A DNA stretch of 42,567 nt. Source: a virus. Under the pieces are notes generated by a model. That model searched no databases. It saw only the letters and a program-made list of their open reading frames with translations, and had not been told where the DNA came from. Shown piece after piece: positions 8,605 through 17,584 of this stretch; within the stretch, counting starts at the first letter, position 1, and each line of letters opens with the position of its first letter. The stretch lies in the IMG/VR virus record IMGVR_UViG_3300022226_000011, positions 1 to 42,567 of that record. One strand, written 5' to 3'. Both the position numbers and the translations under genes were made by a program.

Positions 8605-10410
8605 GTGGGACTCAAGAATAATAGCGACTTCACCATTACAAATTTTGAGGAATTGACGAACCAACATGTCGCCACTGTCCCTCAGGTTCCTTTTTCTTTG
8701 AACAGCCCTCCTCCTGCTCCTTTGCGAGGAAGAGACAAACCAGCTGGTTCTTGTAAGAGTAAGCCGGTTGGTAAAGTTCCTCCTCCTGCTTCCATTCCCG
8801 AACAGGGCAAATGGGTAGCTTCTGGGGTTTATACTTCACCGACAACTAATTTTGATCCTGACGGACCTAATCCAATCGCGCGAACGCGAGTCGGGACGTC
8901 AGACGCATTTATAGTTAAATTTGATGAAAACAATGAAATCGAATGGGTGACCACGATCGAAGGTACCACTGGCGGTAGCATATCTCGTGTGTCGTGTGAT
9001 GTCAACTCAAATGGCGAAGTGATTGGGCTATTTTATGGAATTCCACCCACCTCTGTATATGCTGTTAGGGGTCCAGACAACAATGTAACATCGTTTGAAT
9101 TTAATTCTCAAGGCAGCGAGTCATTTATTATTGGCGTGTTTGCATTAGATTCTGACGGATTTCCATTGTGGACCAGAACCATGGAATTGACAGGTCCGCC
9201 TACAAATGATAACATTCAACATGTTGGATTTGATATTCATTATTTTGCTGATGGAGCGAGCGCCTTTTTAAATGGATATACTCTTTTCAGCAGTAGTAAT
9301 GCAGAACCAGATTTTGATTTTGGAAATGGCTTGACTCACAGTGCTCCTTCTGGCGCTCCTTCAAGTACAACAATGTCTTGGCTTATGAAATTTGATCCCG
9401 ATACAGGTACGGGTTCTATTGCTTCTTGGGATGGAGATAAAAATCATGCTACATTTTTGGATGTTAGGAGTCTTCAAGCATCTAAACCAAATGCAGCTGG
9501 TGATTTCTTTTGTGGTGGCAGATACAGAATGTTTGCAAGCGCTTCAAACAACACCATAAACATTGATGAAGATGGTCCTAATGAGATTGTAATTCCGGGT
9601 GTTGATATGTGGAATTCCCAGAATTCTTATGGCGTTCTAAGAAATTCCAATCTTGAGCCTCAGTGGGCAACTGAAGGACATGGTTCACTGAACAATGCTT
9701 GGAGTGAGATCTCTCATGCTGTTTTGGACGTTGCTTCAAACGTTTTCACAACTGGGCAAGTAACAAACAATACTTCTCCTTTCACCTACGAAAGATACCC
9801 AACCAATTTAACTGCATCTTTGACTCCGACCGAAAATTCAATCAACTTGATTAAATGGGATTCAAGTGGTAACCACATTTGGAATAAGAGAGTAGATTAT
9901 AACAACAACGTTTCATCTATTACTCGCTTTGCTGGCGCTTGGCTGGGTATCTCTCCAAGTGAAGACTCGATTTACATGGGTCTTCATCATAATCAAGCAG
10001 TGTCTGCTAGCTGGACATTTGGACCGGGAGAGTCAGCCGAAGAAACTATAGGTTTTCCAGGGAACAACGGCATCGCCGCTGCCGGATTTAATTCAAACAA
10101 TGGGGAACTCAAGTGGGTGAAAAAAGCTCACACTAGTGCTGCAACTGCCACCGCTGTTCTCAACAGAGTTTGTGTGTTTAAAGATTCTGGAGAAATTTTG
10201 ATGGCTGGAAACATGAGAATACCCGGAGCCGAAACTATTAATTTTGGCGACGGAGTTGTTCTTACGGGAAGTGTTCCTGACGCAGACGACAACCAACCTA
10301 TCGTTTGGAGGCTACAAGATAACGGAGCAAGCGCGACAACTCTATCTGTTACTAGAGTGGCTGATGGCAACACGGGCAATGCAAATTGTTTTGATGCGAA
10401 GGTCTTCTAA
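8605..10410 (+). CDS. Adhesin with shared adaptor and beta-propeller-like repeats
   Basis: A 601-aa protein starting at GTG. The first 48 residues repeat the adaptor of the previous gene (LKNNSDFTITNFEELT, then VPFS and LRGRDKP). The rest contains at least five copies of a blade-like unit: an Ile/Leu-x-Lys-Phe/Trp-Asp segment followed within about ten residues by Trp, for example FIVKFDENNEIEW, LIKWDSSGNHIW and AAGFNSNNGELKW. This resembles SBBP/PQQ-type beta-propellers of secreted proteins. The two genes share the mount and differ in the receptor-binding head. The fold assignment is by pattern only. Confidence 0.65.
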   Translation: MGLKNNSDFTITNFEELTNQHVATVPQVPFSLNSPPPAPLRGRDKPAGSCKSKPVGKVPPPASIPEQGKWVASGVYTSPTTNFDPDGPNPIARTRVGTSDAFIVKFDENNEIEWVTTIEGTTGGSISRVSCDVNSNGEVIGLFYGIPPTSVYAVRGPDNNVTSFEFNSQGSESFIIGVFALDSDGFPLWTRTMELTGPPTNDNIQHVGFDIHYFADGASAFLNGYTLFSSSNAEPDFDFGNGLTHSAPSGAPSSTTMSWLMKFDPDTGTGSIASWDGDKNHATFLDVRSLQASKPNAAGDFFCGGRYRMFASASNNTINIDEDGPNEIVIPGVDMWNSQNSYGVLRNSNLEPQWATEGHGSLNNAWSEISHAVLDVASNVFTTGQVTNNTSPFTYERYPTNLTASLTPTENSINLIKWDSSGNHIWNKRVDYNNNVSSITRFAGAWLGISPSEDSIYMGLHHNQAVSASWTFGPGESAEETIGFPGNNGIAAAGFNSNNGELKWVKKAHTSAATATAVLNRVCVFKDSGEILMAGNMRIPGAETINFGDGVVLTGSVPDADDNQPIVWRLQDNGASATTLSVTRVADGNTGNANCFDAKVF

Positions 10411-10439
10411 AACAAACTACTTATTCCGAGGTGTAAGAT

Positions 10440-10721
10440 ATGACTGATTTCGACAAGATGACAAGAAAGTTTCTTTTGGGTGAAGGAAAACCCTCAGAGC
10501 CTGGTATGATGAGTCATCTCCAGGCTCTTGAAGAGACTCTCGGAATGCTACAACCTCGCTCAAAGAGCGATACAAGGCGTGTAGAAATTGCTCGTGAACA
10601 TCTGAGAGGAATGAAGCGACATTACAGGCGTGTCCAACAGGAAAATAGAAAATTGCAAGAAAAACTAGACCTTCTTGAGGAAGAAAAAGCAAATGCCAAG
10701 ATCGAAGAAGATTATAGCTGA
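10440..10721 (+). CDS. Small coiled-coil protein
   Basis: A 93-aa protein whose second half (HLRGMKRHYRRVQQENRKLQ and onward to the end) is a clear coiled coil with Leu at heptad positions. The start ATG follows a GAGG site. Its last 29 bases overlap the start of the next long gene. Function unknown; it may be a partner or chaperone of the 1400-aa protein with which it is translationally linked. Confidence 0.6.
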   Translation: MTDFDKMTRKFLLGEGKPSEPGMMSHLQALEETLGMLQPRSKSDTRRVEIAREHLRGMKRHYRRVQQENRKLQEKLDLLEEEKANAKIEEDYS

Positions 10722-13700
10722 AGCCGGTGGAGCAGCAACTGCTCTAATCGATAAAAAACTGAGCCAACATCCTGATAACGCTGGTCGAGATTTGCAATAC
10801 GGTAGAATCACGGATGAAGAGTTGGATTCCATCTTCCCAAAACAATTTGGAGTATTTCCTGGTGCGAATGATGACACCTACATCGGGAGAATGCTTTATG
10901 TGCTTGGGGAAAAGGGTCTAATCGACACCTCGTATACTCCAAGCTATTCATTAGGTTCTACTCGTCTTGCTGCGCTCAAACATTATGGACGCGGCTCTAT
11001 CGGTTTGGACAAATACGAAACAGATGATGTCATTGCAACCGCTAGCGGCAAGAAAACTGATTACGGAGACATGGACATCGACCTCGCGTTCGTAGCAGAC
11101 AAGCGAGAAATCGCTCAAGCCATTGAGGAGATTAACCCAGCAGTTTTCGCAGCTTCCCTTTCGAAAGAAGTAAATCTTGCTGTCAGGATTGGTGAGAAAG
11201 TAATTCAAATTGACCTAGTTGATGTTTCTGGAGGAAAGGACGCACAGAGCTTCCTTTGGAAGAGCAGTTTTGTCGATTTGGCTGATGGCATTAAAGGCGC
11301 TTTTTCTATCTTGTTACTTCGTTCAGTTGCAGCAGTGATGGAAATTGGACCCGAAGACACTCTTGACTCCATCGTTCAGTACGCGGAGGAGAATCCAGAG
11401 TCTGCATTTGCAAAAGATTTCAATAAAAAACTCAAACTAAATTATCATCCGGTCCACACTCGCTTTTCTCTTGGAGACAAAGGACTAAAACTCGTTGTGG
11501 ATATGGAAAAGCCTAGTAAAAAGGACCCAAACAAACTCACACAGGCGAAAATCGATTTTGACCCAACCGTTCGTCAGTCTTTTGAAAATCTTGACGACCT
11601 TGCAAAAATCGTATTACAGCACAGCGCCGCAGATGCATCAACAATCTATAGTGCATCCAAATTGGCTGAGTTCGTCAAGACTCATTTTTCTCGCGATCGA
11701 ATCGACCTTCTTTGGCAGTCGTTTGAGGCTGGCGTAGAGAAGAACCTTCGCAAGAAGATTGACCCTGAAGAATATGAAGTAGGCATGGCGTCCATTGGAA
11801 AGACTCTAGGCAAAGAATGGTCACCTACAGCATCCTCTCTGAACGAGGGTCGTGCAGCTATTGGACGTTTCGTAGGCAAAAACAAGTTCACCAATAAAAA
11901 TATGATGCTCCTTCTTCGCGCCTTGGTTAAAGAAACCGGGAACGAAGGGAATCCAAGATTCAGAATCGACATGGGAACCTCTCCTGTGGTCGACATGGTA
12001 GAGAAGATGGACTCTACCTTTGCGAACTTTGGCGTTGATGCGAATGGCGAATTTTTTATGGAATCAAGCAACAGTGGTCCGGTAACAAAAGACGTTGCTG
12101 AAGAAAGGTTTGGTTTCAATCCTGATTTGTACGAATCTTTTAAGTGGCTTTCGAATTCAGAAGCTTTCCAAACTTCAATGCAGAAGATTTTCAAGACAGT
12201 TGGACCTTTCAAATATGATGCAGAACTGTTTCCTATTCTTACTCACAAGGGAGATGCAGCTGGGAACGTCATTTTTGTTGGTACTCCATACTCTAAAGAT
12301 AAGATGGGTGAGTTCGGAGGCTTTGTTGTCTTCAAGACACAACTTTGGAACGATGATGAATTGAGTTGGTATCGACCCGGTCCTGAAGAGAACGTGACCA
12401 TGACCTCGCTCATCAAAAAGGCATCTTTTTCGGACAAGTGGGCAGGAGACTGGAGAGTCTACACCAACGAAGAAGACATGAAACACAACGTTAAGCTTGA
12501 TATTGAACTTGACCCAACGCTTGTTGAATACTTGGGTAATGATGAGAAATTTGTACAGGGTCTAGAGGCGGTTACTTCTCGGAAGAAAACTCCTGAAAAG
12601 GAGGAGTTATTGTTTTCGTTGAATCGCGTGCGGGAGGTTCTTCAAGACAAACTTAATACATACGCTGCTACTGCAAATTCTGTACTGGGAGATGATGACT
12701 CCTACATCGAAGGCGTGGTCCTTCGAATCAAAGAGGCTGGTGGCGACATTTTTGAAGTCAAGGGCACTTCACCCAAATTCGATGAGAAGAAAGACCAACT
12801 TTGGGCTGAGCGTGTCAACATCCTTAATCTTGAAAAACAACTTGAAAACAGAATGATGCTTGAGGTCTTGGAATTGAAGACCGCACACCCAGCCACACTC
12901 AACAAGGCAGTCAGGCAAGTGGCTGAAACCTTCAGCGCGCAAGCGGAAGGGGACGATGCCAAGGTTGAATTCATTAAAGAACTTCTACCTGTGATTAGTG
13001 ATAAAACAACAGGGTTCAACAAGGTTAAGCCAGCCGCTATTTCACTCCTTAACGAGATCCAAACTTCATTTGAGGCAATCCAAGCGAACTTTGAACAAAC
13101 TAAGGATGAATTGGACGTCGATTCGGTGCGGAAAACCTACGAATTCCTCACTGGAACTGGTGAAAAGATTGAAAAGTTCAAAACTGCAATTAAAACAGAC
13201 CTCGAAAGCATGTCTTTCTACGTCTATATGATTGGGTTGGTTATTGGACATAGAATTGATCGTTTTGTAACCTTCGGGAAGAGAGAAACTCCTAAAGACG
13301 ATGTCGAACATCCAAAACTCATTATTTGGAACGGCAGAGCACAACCTTGGCACAAGGGACATGACGCCATGGTTCAAAAAGGCAAATCACTGCTTGGTCA
13401 GTTGGGTGCTGAAGTTGTCTATATCATGATTGTGAAAGGGGGCAAGGCATCTGGAGACAAGTCGACTAATCCGCTCTCGGAAGAAGAACAGATTGAGTTA
13501 ATTTCTACGATTTACAGTAACGACTCACAAGTAGTGGTCCACCCTAAGGCTATTTCAAGCTCGTTCATAGGTGTTATCGCCAATGTGTTGTACAAAACTG
13601 GAAATCAAGTTGCTGGCTGGCTTGCGGGAGCCGATCGCATCAACGATTACCGCAAAATGTTGAAAAAATTTGATCCAAACAAGTGGGAGGGCGACCACAC

Positions 13701-14895
13701 CTACGTTCCGTTTGATGTAGACGAAACTGGAGAGTCAACCGTAGCCATGATCGAGACTCCGCGCGTTATGAGCGGCACAAAAGCTCGCGAATTGGCAAAT
13801 CAGGCTGAAGTTTCAGAGTGGATAGATGCTGTTGCGCCCGACAATATTGATGAAGCTGCTCAACAGGCATATGTCGAGGTTTATGAGAGACTCAGGAACC
13901 CTGAGCTTTCTGAAATTGTATTTGACACGATTAAAGAGATGTCATCAGCCGCTGGTGGTGCTGTCGGAGGGTATGCGGGCACAATGAAGGACCCAGATGC
14001 CGACGATGGCACTTTAATCAGAGAAGATGAGCTTGAAGAGGGTCTCCCAGGTTTTGTTGCAGCTGGTTCGGCAGCAGGCTCCAAAAGGGATGACGACAAA
14101 CTACTTAATCCAGAGGGAGAAGAAATGGATCGCGAAACATTCATGCAAGAAACGATGCTTCGGAAGTATATCCGTCGTGCAATTAGCATTGTTGAAGTAA
14201 AGAACGAAAAACAACGAATTTTGCAAGAAAACAGCGTCCGCAAATACGTTCGCAAGCTTATTCTTGAAGCTGAAGAGGATCACCCTCATGATTCGACAGG
14301 AATCAACGTTTTGGAAGATCTTTTGAAGAAAATCGTTCCTGTGTTTGAAAAAGACTACAAATCACTTACTACTGAGCCAGGACAGCGTCAGTCTTTCCGT
14401 GCTCACATCGTGAATGCTGTCCAAAACTCGCTAGCACCTTCTAGGGCTGAAATTAGTGCCAGCCCTGATCAACCTCCTGCTCCAGCAGTTGGCATGACCG
14501 AACAGGAAGACGAAATTGAGATGGATATCCCTACTGAAAGGGATCTTGATCCTAAGTTCATTGACATTGAGCCAGAAAAGAAGACAGAACCAGAAATACC
14601 TCCAGAAGAGAAGTTTGGAATCTCAGGTGAGGATGAAACTGGGCGCAATGTTGCTATGAAGAGTTGGGATCAGGTCGAAACAGCTGTAATTGATTCATTT
14701 AATGTTCTTTCCAACGCTCAGGATAGGGAATTGTTCTACGATTATCTAATCACCAACTTGAAACTCTATTTCGACAAGTTCGAAGAGGAGCTTTCAGCTG
14801 GCGTTCGGGAACCTGAGTCTGAGATTTACCAGCAACAACAGGCAGGTGGAGACGATTTAGGCGGTCAACCACCAGCACCTGAAATGAGTGTCTAA
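10693..14895 (+). CDS. 1400-aa multidomain nucleotidyltransferase-like protein
   Basis: I start this at the ATG at 10693, inside the preceding gene. Three regions suggest nucleotidyl transfer. Residues 123-133 (DYGDMDIDLAF) match a Pol-beta nucleotidyltransferase metal site. A central region has KYDA at 507-510, EGVV at 673-676 and EVKG at 688-691, spaced like motifs I, IV and V of the ligase/capping-enzyme fold, though motif I has Ala for Gly. Residues about 877-1035 look like an NMN-adenylyltransferase: GRAQPWHKGH (HIGH-type motif) and SGTKAR (ISSTxxR-like). The C-terminus has two copies of an RKYxR helix and a long acidic tail. The combination is unusual and its role unknown; it may be a virion protein. 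Confidence 0.6.
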   Translation: MPRSKKIIAEAGGAATALIDKKLSQHPDNAGRDLQYGRITDEELDSIFPKQFGVFPGANDDTYIGRMLYVLGEKGLIDTSYTPSYSLGSTRLAALKHYGRGSIGLDKYETDDVIATASGKKTDYGDMDIDLAFVADKREIAQAIEEINPAVFAASLSKEVNLAVRIGEKVIQIDLVDVSGGKDAQSFLWKSSFVDLADGIKGAFSILLLRSVAAVMEIGPEDTLDSIVQYAEENPESAFAKDFNKKLKLNYHPVHTRFSLGDKGLKLVVDMEKPSKKDPNKLTQAKIDFDPTVRQSFENLDDLAKIVLQHSAADASTIYSASKLAEFVKTHFSRDRIDLLWQSFEAGVEKNLRKKIDPEEYEVGMASIGKTLGKEWSPTASSLNEGRAAIGRFVGKNKFTNKNMMLLLRALVKETGNEGNPRFRIDMGTSPVVDMVEKMDSTFANFGVDANGEFFMESSNSGPVTKDVAEERFGFNPDLYESFKWLSNSEAFQTSMQKIFKTVGPFKYDAELFPILTHKGDAAGNVIFVGTPYSKDKMGEFGGFVVFKTQLWNDDELSWYRPGPEENVTMTSLIKKASFSDKWAGDWRVYTNEEDMKHNVKLDIELDPTLVEYLGNDEKFVQGLEAVTSRKKTPEKEELLFSLNRVREVLQDKLNTYAATANSVLGDDDSYIEGVVLRIKEAGGDIFEVKGTSPKFDEKKDQLWAERVNILNLEKQLENRMMLEVLELKTAHPATLNKAVRQVAETFSAQAEGDDAKVEFIKELLPVISDKTTGFNKVKPAAISLLNEIQTSFEAIQANFEQTKDELDVDSVRKTYEFLTGTGEKIEKFKTAIKTDLESMSFYVYMIGLVIGHRIDRFVTFGKRETPKDDVEHPKLIIWNGRAQPWHKGHDAMVQKGKSLLGQLGAEVVYIMIVKGGKASGDKSTNPLSEEEQIELISTIYSNDSQVVVHPKAISSSFIGVIANVLYKTGNQVAGWLAGADRINDYRKMLKKFDPNKWEGDHTYVPFDVDETGESTVAMIETPRVMSGTKARELANQAEVSEWIDAVAPDNIDEAAQQAYVEVYERLRNPELSEIVFDTIKEMSSAAGGAVGGYAGTMKDPDADDGTLIREDELEEGLPGFVAAGSAAGSKRDDDKLLNPEGEEMDRETFMQETMLRKYIRRAISIVEVKNEKQRILQENSVRKYVRKLILEAEEDHPHDSTGINVLEDLLKKIVPVFEKDYKSLTTEPGQRQSFRAHIVNAVQNSLAPSRAEISASPDQPPAPAVGMTEQEDEIEMDIPTERDLDPKFIDIEPEKKTEPEIPPEEKFGISGEDETGRNVAMKSWDQVETAVIDSFNVLSNAQDRELFYDYLITNLKLYFDKFEEELSAGVREPESEIYQQQQAGGDDLGGQPPAPEMSV

Positions 14896-14905
14896 TTTGT
14901 TCTTC

Positions 14906-14934
14906 TTGACAGATCGTGTTGAGTGTGGTAGATC
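14906..14934 (+). promoter_or_regulatory. Sigma70-like promoter
   Basis: TTGACA at 14906-14911 and TAGATC at 14929-14934 with a 17-base spacer, upstream of the gene at 15030. The -10 box is weak, but spacing and -35 match the other promoters of the window. Confidence 0.5.
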
Positions 14935-15008
14935 TGTTACTTGATCACAGACAAACAATTTGATCTATTGATCTACTAGAACTACTGATCTAGTGTAACA
15001 CTGATCTA
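14912..15008. promoter_or_regulatory. Cluster of GATC/GATCTA motifs
   Basis: Seven GATC sites occur within about 100 bases (14912, 14931, 14943, 14962, 14970, 14987, 15003); several are extended to TGATCTA. They lie between the end of the virion block and the gene at 15030. This could be a binding array for a regulator or a Dam-methylation-sensitive region. The density is seen directly; the function is inferred. Confidence 0.4.
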
Positions 15009-15029
15009 TATGTCAGTCAAGGAGTAACA

Positions 15030-15533
15030 GTGAGCATCAGAGATGATTATGAAGAAATCGGAGCATCAATTGGAAGACTCGTACAAGAAAAGCAAGCCGC
15101 TTACGGGGATTCGTTTAACAGGGCTTGCGAAATTCTACGTGTGCTATATCCTGAGGGCGTCACACCAGATAAGTATCGCGATTTCCTAGCCGTTACGAGA
15201 GTAATCGATAAGCTATTCAGGATCGCTACAGATAGAGACGCACTTGGTGAAAGCCCATGGCGCGACGTGATGGGGTATTCTCTCCTTTCTGTCGCACATC
15301 CGGAAGAAGAGACCACAAACAATATTGTACCACCTGTTCCTGTTGAATATGTGAATGTTTCTGTTGATTTGTCTCAAAAATTAACAACACCTGTTGACGA
15401 CAACGGATCGCCAGGGATTTCATCCGAAGTAGCTAAAAGGTTAGAGGAAAGCGGGCACTTAAAGCCTGCTGGCGTAACTGTAGAACAACAGACTATAGCT
15501 GACATGGTACCTGGAAATGGCTTGGACTCCTAA
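15030..15533 (+). CDS. Nucleotide-metabolism-associated phage protein (Nmad1/DUF1599-like)
   Basis: A 167-aa protein starting at GTG after a GGAG site. The N-terminal 95 residues contain AAYGDSFNRACEILR, YRDFLAVTRVIDKLFRIA and ESPWRDVMGYSLL. This pattern resembles the DUF1599 / 'nucleotide modification associated domain 1' group, which is MazG-like and helical with acidic residues for metal-nucleotide binding. The C-terminal 60 residues are low complexity. The assignment is from memory of the motif and is tentative. Confidence 0.5.
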   Translation: MSIRDDYEEIGASIGRLVQEKQAAYGDSFNRACEILRVLYPEGVTPDKYRDFLAVTRVIDKLFRIATDRDALGESPWRDVMGYSLLSVAHPEEETTNNIVPPVPVEYVNVSVDLSQKLTTPVDDNGSPGISSEVAKRLEESGHLKPAGVTVEQQTIADMVPGNGLDS

Positions 15534-15894
15534 ACGGAGAAGAAAAGGCAAGAACAAGCATTATTCAGTAGCGAAGCTGTTGAGGCGTCAGAAAAAAACT
15601 TCTCCTCAATTTGAAATAATGCTGAACGGTTTGTCTCTTGAAGAGGTAATCGCCTTGAAGTTAGAGCTTGCCGCTCAGGCTTCAGGGTCTCCTCTTTATG
15701 GCGTTCCTATTTGGAAGAATTTGATTACAATTGTGAGGGATGCTGTTATCAAATATGCTCTCTCTGCTACGCGCACCAAGAAAGAGGCAGCTAGGTTTTT
15801 GGGCATGGATGAAGCAGGGTTTTGGCGTAGGCAGAATTACTACCAGACTGAGAGTTACTTCTCAGAAGAAAAAAAAGATGAGAAAGATCTGTAG
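15517..15894 (+). CDS. Fis-type helix-turn-helix protein, possible regulator
   Basis: A 125-aa protein that starts 17 bases inside the previous gene, in another frame. The N-terminus is very basic (KRRRKGKNK). Near residues 75-105 the sequence VIKYALSATRTKKEAARFLG followed by MDEAGFWRR matches the C-terminal HTH of Fis/NtrC family proteins (helix, AArxLG turn, recognition helix). It is likely a DNA-binding regulator or recombination accessory factor. It is followed by a strong terminator after about 180 bases. Confidence 0.55.
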   Translation: MAWTPKRRRKGKNKHYSVAKLLRRQKKTSPQFEIMLNGLSLEEVIALKLELAAQASGSPLYGVPIWKNLITIVRDAVIKYALSATRTKKEAARFLGMDEAGFWRRQNYYQTESYFSEEKKDEKDL

Positions 15895-15970
15895 ATCGTC
15901 TCTTTTTCTGGTCCGTTTAAGTAGGAGAAGGCATACTTACCTTCAAGCGAGAGGAAACTCTAAAAAGAAA

Positions 15971-16072
15971 ATGAATAAAATGCAAGGTTTTTCTGGATTT
16001 AGCTCAACACAGGTCGTAGGATCGGTGGAAGGCATGAGTGCGATCATTGATGCCACCGGACTAGAAACATAA
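15971..16072 (+). CDS. Possible 33-aa peptide
   Basis: A short frame (MNKMQGFSGFSSTQVVGSVE ...) between the regulator and the terminator. The only Shine-Dalgarno-like stretch lies about 15 bases upstream, which is rather far. No similarity is recognised. Listed because it is the only coding candidate in this interval. Confidence 0.25.
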   Translation: MNKMQGFSGFSSTQVVGSVEGMSAIIDATGLET

Positions 16073-16073
16073 C

Positions 16074-16141
16074 CCCTTGAATTTTTTCGCTAAATGCGCT
16101 TACAACCGAAAATTCAAGGGACTCGACAAGAGTCCTTTTTT
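16074..16141 (+). terminator. Double hairpin with rho-independent terminator
   Basis: Two overlapping hairpins: a 12-bp stem 16074-16085 with 16109-16120, and a 6-bp stem GGACTC/GAGTCC (16119-16124 with 16130-16135) followed by six T. The second is a textbook intrinsic terminator ending the upstream block. Confidence 0.9.
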
Positions 16142-16172
16142 ATTGGGTACTTAGAGAAACGCCGAAACAGGC

Positions 16173-16201
16173 TTGACAGATCAAAATCGGGCTGCTATGA
16201 T
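16173..16201 (+). promoter_or_regulatory. Strong sigma70-like promoter for the RNA ligase
   Basis: TTGACA (16173-16178), 17-base spacer, TATGAT (16196-16201). It sits between the terminator and the RNA ligase gene, so the ligase and following tRNA array begin a new transcription unit. Confidence 0.8.
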
Positions 16202-16230
16202 GCCCAAATCGAATTTGAAAGGATGTGAAC

Positions 16231-17295
16231 ATGACACAGTTTATCGCGTTTCCAAAAATCAAGCAGTTCAAGGACGTCGTGCATAATGTTCGTCATAAGG
16301 CACGATTCCAGGGACTAAACGAAGAGACAGGCGAGCCGATTTATGATCATCTTGCTGCTCTTCCGAAGCTAGGGTTCCGAGGAACCGTCAAGCTTCACGG
16401 TACAAATGCTGCTGTTGTCCTCCATCCAAATGGAGAAATTGTAGCGCAGTCTCGAAAGAGAGTCTGTACCATTGAGAACGACAACGCTGGATTCGCAGTG
16501 TTCGTTCATGGAAGGATTGAAAAGTTCGAAAGGCTTTTCGCTGAGGTTTTCCTTTCTCTTGAGAGGAAGGGAGATAAAGTTGGAGACAATCCAGTTGCCA
16601 TTTATGGCGAGTGGTGCGGAAGCAACATCCAAGGCGGGGTCGGTCTAGCAGAACTTCCTTCGAAGAGATTTGTTGTCTTCGCTGTCCGAATTGGTGCAGA
16701 GGAAGATACCCGATGGGTGAACATGGAGGATTTCGATCGTCTGCCATCGGACCCGGATGCTGAGATTTACAACATTCTTGAATTCCCCGTGTGGGACAAG
16801 ATTGTAGATTTTGACCAGCCTGCTTTGGCTCGGAACGACATGGTGGACATTACTCTCGCTGTAGAGGAGGAATGTCCGGTTGCGAGAGCTTTTGGAGTAG
16901 AGAAGGGAACAGGAGAAGGTGTAGTTTGGCAGTGCGTTGAGCCAGGGTTTGAAGATTCAGGTTTCTGGTTCAAGGTTAAGGGAGAGAAACACAGTGTTTC
17001 TAAGGTGAAGACTCTGGCTCCGGTTGATCCGGAGAAGATGAAGAATGCTCAGGAGTTTGTTGATTCAACTGTCACTGAGAATCGTCTTGTTCAGGGAATT
17101 CAGACTCTTCAGGAAATGGGAGCAGAGCTTTCAATGAGGAGTACAGGTGTTTTCCTTAAGTGGGTGTTCGAGGACATTATGTCTGAGGAAAAAGATACCT
17201 TGACAGCTTCGTCTCTAGATGCTAAAACAGTTAGCAAGCCAATTTCCGAGAAAGCTCGAAAGTGGTTCTTTAAATATCTAGAGGAGAATCTATGA
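16231..17295 (+). CDS. RNA ligase, Rnl2-like
   Basis: A 354-aa ATP-dependent RNA ligase that joins 3'-OH to 5'-phosphate ends through an enzyme-AMP intermediate. Motif I KLHGTN is at 54-59 with K54 as the adenylylated lysine; motif IIIa IYGEWCG at 124-130; motif IV EGVVW at 229-233; motif V FKVKGE at 247-252. The last 100 residues would form the family-specific C-terminal domain. I choose the ATG at 16231, seven bases after GAAAGGA, over the GTG at 16225, which is too close. It is promoter-driven and lies directly before the tRNA/tmRNA array, which points to tRNA repair. Confidence 0.9.
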   Translation: MTQFIAFPKIKQFKDVVHNVRHKARFQGLNEETGEPIYDHLAALPKLGFRGTVKLHGTNAAVVLHPNGEIVAQSRKRVCTIENDNAGFAVFVHGRIEKFERLFAEVFLSLERKGDKVGDNPVAIYGEWCGSNIQGGVGLAELPSKRFVVFAVRIGAEEDTRWVNMEDFDRLPSDPDAEIYNILEFPVWDKIVDFDQPALARNDMVDITLAVEEECPVARAFGVEKGTGEGVVWQCVEPGFEDSGFWFKVKGEKHSVSKVKTLAPVDPEKMKNAQEFVDSTVTENRLVQGIQTLQEMGAELSMRSTGVFLKWVFEDIMSEEKDTLTASSLDAKTVSKPISEKARKWFFKYLEENL

Positions 17296-17459
17296 GACTG
17301 CAACCAATCTTCGGAGAGTTCCAGAGAGACGGTAAAAACAAAAATGGGTTGACCATGTTCAAGTGTTTGCACTGCGGACGAAGGTCATCATGGGCAAAGA
17401 AAGAACATGGTCACCCTGAAAAGGAAGAAGTACAAGAAGAAGAGATAGCAGAGGAGTGA
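17292..17459 (+). CDS. 55-aa protein with one CxxC
   Basis: Overlaps the ligase stop (ATGA). It has a single CLHC pair near residue 25 and an acidic Glu-rich tail. One CxxC alone would make half a zinc site, so it may dimerise around metal or bind redox-actively. It ends two bases before the first tRNA, whose processing would separate the messages. Function unknown. Confidence 0.5.
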   Translation: MRLQPIFGEFQRDGKNKNGLTMFKCLHCGRRSSWAKKEHGHPEKEEVQEEEIAEE

Positions 17460-17460
17460 T

Positions 17461-17539
17461 GCCCGTAAAGTGTTAAGTGGCTCGGCATACTGGTTTTGTA
17501 CTCCGGAGGAAATGGGTTCGAGACCCATCACGGGCTCCA
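17461..17539 (+). tRNA. tRNA-Thr(UGU)
   Basis: Acceptor GCCCGTA with CACGGGC (one A-C mismatch), D-arm with a 13-base loop, 17-base anticodon arm with loop TTTGTAC (anticodon UGU; stem mismatch T-T beside the loop), five-base variable region, perfect T-arm with TTCGAGA, T then encoded CCA. Confidence 0.75.
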
Positions 17540-17584
17540 GCTAGTAGTCTACATGGTTCCTACTTTAAAAAGAACCATAATCAT

